In this document: piece by piece, positions 12,508-13,642 of the stretch
Position numbering within the stretch: position 1 is the stretch's first letter
How the letters are laid out: the number at the start of each line of letters is the position of its first letter
DNA from: Clostridia bacterium
GTDB lineage: Bacteria; Bacillota; Clostridia; Christensenellales; Aristaeellaceae
Direction of reading: 5' to 3'
NCBI GenBank assembly: GCA_016297535.1
Contig: JAEDGL010000056.1
Coordinates: forward strand, 1 to 13,642
DNA length: 13,642 nt
Notes under the pieces: model-generated
What the model was told of the DNA's origin: nothing
Database searches by the model: none
The model's input: only the letters and a program-made list of their open reading frames with translations
Made by a program: the position numbers and the translations under genes

Positions 12508-13642
12508 TTACTCGAAGCAGTCGCCCACATTCATCTCTACATTACCAATGCCCAAAGGCACACCGTATTCGTCGATGATTACGTTTACGGTATCCGGTAC
12601 ATAGATTACAGCATAGGTTACGTCGTGACCAGGCATCGTGCCGGCGATTCTGTACATGCTCGGGGTGTAACCGCGCAGCATGGGAGAATCCTGCACATAG
12701 TCATCGCCATAGCCCAGCGACTGCTGGCGTGTGGGAGAAGCAATGGTGCCATCGCGGAAGATGTAACGCACGGTTAACGTGTAGGTGTTGCGTCCGAAGA
12801 TGACATCGTACTCCACGTCGCCTTCCATAACGCCCATGACGCGGCGCATGTTAGCGGTGTAGCCCTCAAAGCTGGGAGACGCCACGTTATAGCTTTCGCC
12901 ATAGAAGTAGGTTCTGCTTACCGTGGGAGCCGCAACCCTGCCGCCAACCCCGCCAAACCAGTAGCGAATGGTCAGCGTGTAGTTTTGCAGTTCGTTGGTT
13001 ACATTGTAGGCGTTATCGTCGGCGTAGATGGCTTCGTAGCCGGCAACCTCGTCTTCTACAACGGTGTACACAACCTCTTCGCCCTCCTTATTGTGCAGGG
13101 GCAGCTTGGAGAAGGTGTAGGCCCAGTTGCTCTCCTTATCGGCCGTGGTGCTCTTATGCTCCTGGCCATCCGCCATCAGCCGCAGCGTGATGGTTTCGGG
13201 ACGGGATGCATAAACGTTGTCGAAGTCGCTCCAGGTCTTGAGGCCGGTGATCTCGATCGCTTCATCGGTGGGAATCTCTTCCTCGTCGGCCACTTTCTCG
13301 GGATCATGGTCCTTCTCGGGAACCGTCGGATCGTCCGGGCCTTTGCCCGTCGCGGTTACCCCGTTCACAAGCTCCTTGCCCAGATCATCCTCGGTAATGG
13401 TGTAGGTTGCCTTTACCACAACCGTTGCACCGGGTGCAAGGGTAGCAATCGTAGCAGTCAGGCCGTCAACCGTGTAGCCCTCTCCAGCCACAACCGTAGT
13501 ACCGGCCAGCTCGTCGGTTACCACAACGTTGGTAAGCGTGAGGTTGCCGTTATTGGTTACGGTGATATCGAATTCCGCCGTCTCGCCCAGCGTGAAGTAT
13601 CCCTTCACAGGCAGGTTGGTCAGCGTCTTGTCGATGTCCAGG
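12508..13642 (-). CDS. Large modular surface protein, C-terminal fragment (5' end outside window)
   Basis: The reading frame is open to the right edge, so only the last 377 residues are seen. Order of domains: a DUF11-like bacterial-surface beta domain (1-101; FDITVTNNGNLTLTNVVVTD); an acidic linker (102-127); a Cna_B-like domain (about 129-216; ITGLKTWSDFDN, WAYTFSKLP, VVYTVVEDEVAGYEA); two MucBP-like beta repeats (about 218-284 and 285-348), each opening YTLTIRY or YTLTVRY and closing VEYDVIF or VTYAVIY; and a tail PLGIGNVEMNVGDCFE. No LPXTG motif or C-terminal membrane helix follows, so it is not a standard sortase substrate. Likely role is adhesion or cell-wall stalk. By eye its third codon positions are less GC-rich than those of the five-gene operon, which may reflect a different origin. 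It is oriented towards the binding-protein gene on the same strand. Confidence 0.82.
   Translation of the reverse strand, partial: LDIDKTLTNLPVKGYFTLGETAEFDITVTNNGNLTLTNVVVTDELAGTTVVAGEGYTVDGLTATIATLAPGATVVVKATYTITEDDLGKELVNGVTATGKGPDDPTVPEKDHDPEKVADEEEIPTDEAIEITGLKTWSDFDNVYASRPETITLRLMADGQEHKSTTADKESNWAYTFSKLPLHNKEGEEVVYTVVEDEVAGYEAIYADDNAYNVTNELQNYTLTIRYWFGGVGGRVAAPTVSRTYFYGESYNVASPSFEGYTANMRRVMGVMEGDVEYDVIFGRNTYTLTVRYIFRDGTIASPTRQQSLGYGDDYVQDSPMLRGYTPSMYRIAGTMPGHDVTYAVIYVPDTVNVIIDEYGVPLGIGNVEMNVGDCFE

Overview
The window looks like chromosome from an endospore-forming Firmicute, probably a GC-rich member of the Clostridia. The evidence is a complete spoIIAA-spoIIAB-sigF sporulation locus with a sigma-H-like promoter, strong GGAGG-type ribosome binding sites, TTGACA/TATAAT-type promoters, and protein families typical of anaerobic Clostridia (DUF1836, DUF6273, a Crp/Fnr regulator divergent from a 4Fe-4S protein). 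The species cannot be named from the sequence. No tRNA, rRNA, CRISPR array, transposase or phage gene was seen.

Layout, left to right. (1) 1-96: one copy of an intergenic repeat and a plus-strand terminator for a gene off the left edge. (2) 97-1648, minus strand: DUF1836 protein then a cytoplasmic GH43-like glycosidase, with a clear sigma-A promoter. (3) 1653-3183: a 4Fe-4S cysteine-rich protein (minus) divergent from a Crp/Fnr-family regulator (plus). (4) 3181-3408: a 210-bp non-coding element made of consecutive hairpins, flanked by a 9-bp direct repeat that contains the stop codons of both neighbouring genes. It reads as a MITE-like insertion between convergent genes. (5) 3406-4870, minus strand: spoIIAA-spoIIAB-sigF, the forespore sigma-F module (anti-anti-sigma, anti-sigma kinase, sigma factor). 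The sigma factor is unusually short at its N-terminus. (6) 4918-10194, plus strand: a tight five-gene operon with its own promoter and terminator. It encodes a DUF6273 exported protein, a phosphodiester glycosidase (NAGPA) family protein, an exported helical-repeat protein with a C-terminal C-type lectin domain, an Lgt-like membrane protein, and a second NAGPA-family protein. (7) 10195-10408: composite repeat and hairpin DNA between convergent genes. (8) 10409-12400, minus strand: an oligopeptide-type ABC transporter substrate-binding lipoprotein without permease genes in view. (9) 12508 to the right edge, minus strand: the C-terminal part of a large modular surface protein (DUF11-like, Cna_B-like and MucBP-like domains).

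The main candidate for an undescribed system is the five-gene operon. Four products carry secretion signals and the fifth is a polytopic membrane protein related to the lipoprotein diacylglyceryl transferase, but with substitutions at positions I recall as important in Lgt. Sugar binding (C-type lectin) and sugar-phosphate diester cleavage (two NAGPA proteins) suggest envelope-glycan recognition or processing at the cell surface; this is inference. The second point of interest is the repeat family: all three related hairpin copies in the window lie at gene 3' ends, two of them between convergent genes, and each can act on paper as a terminator in both directions.
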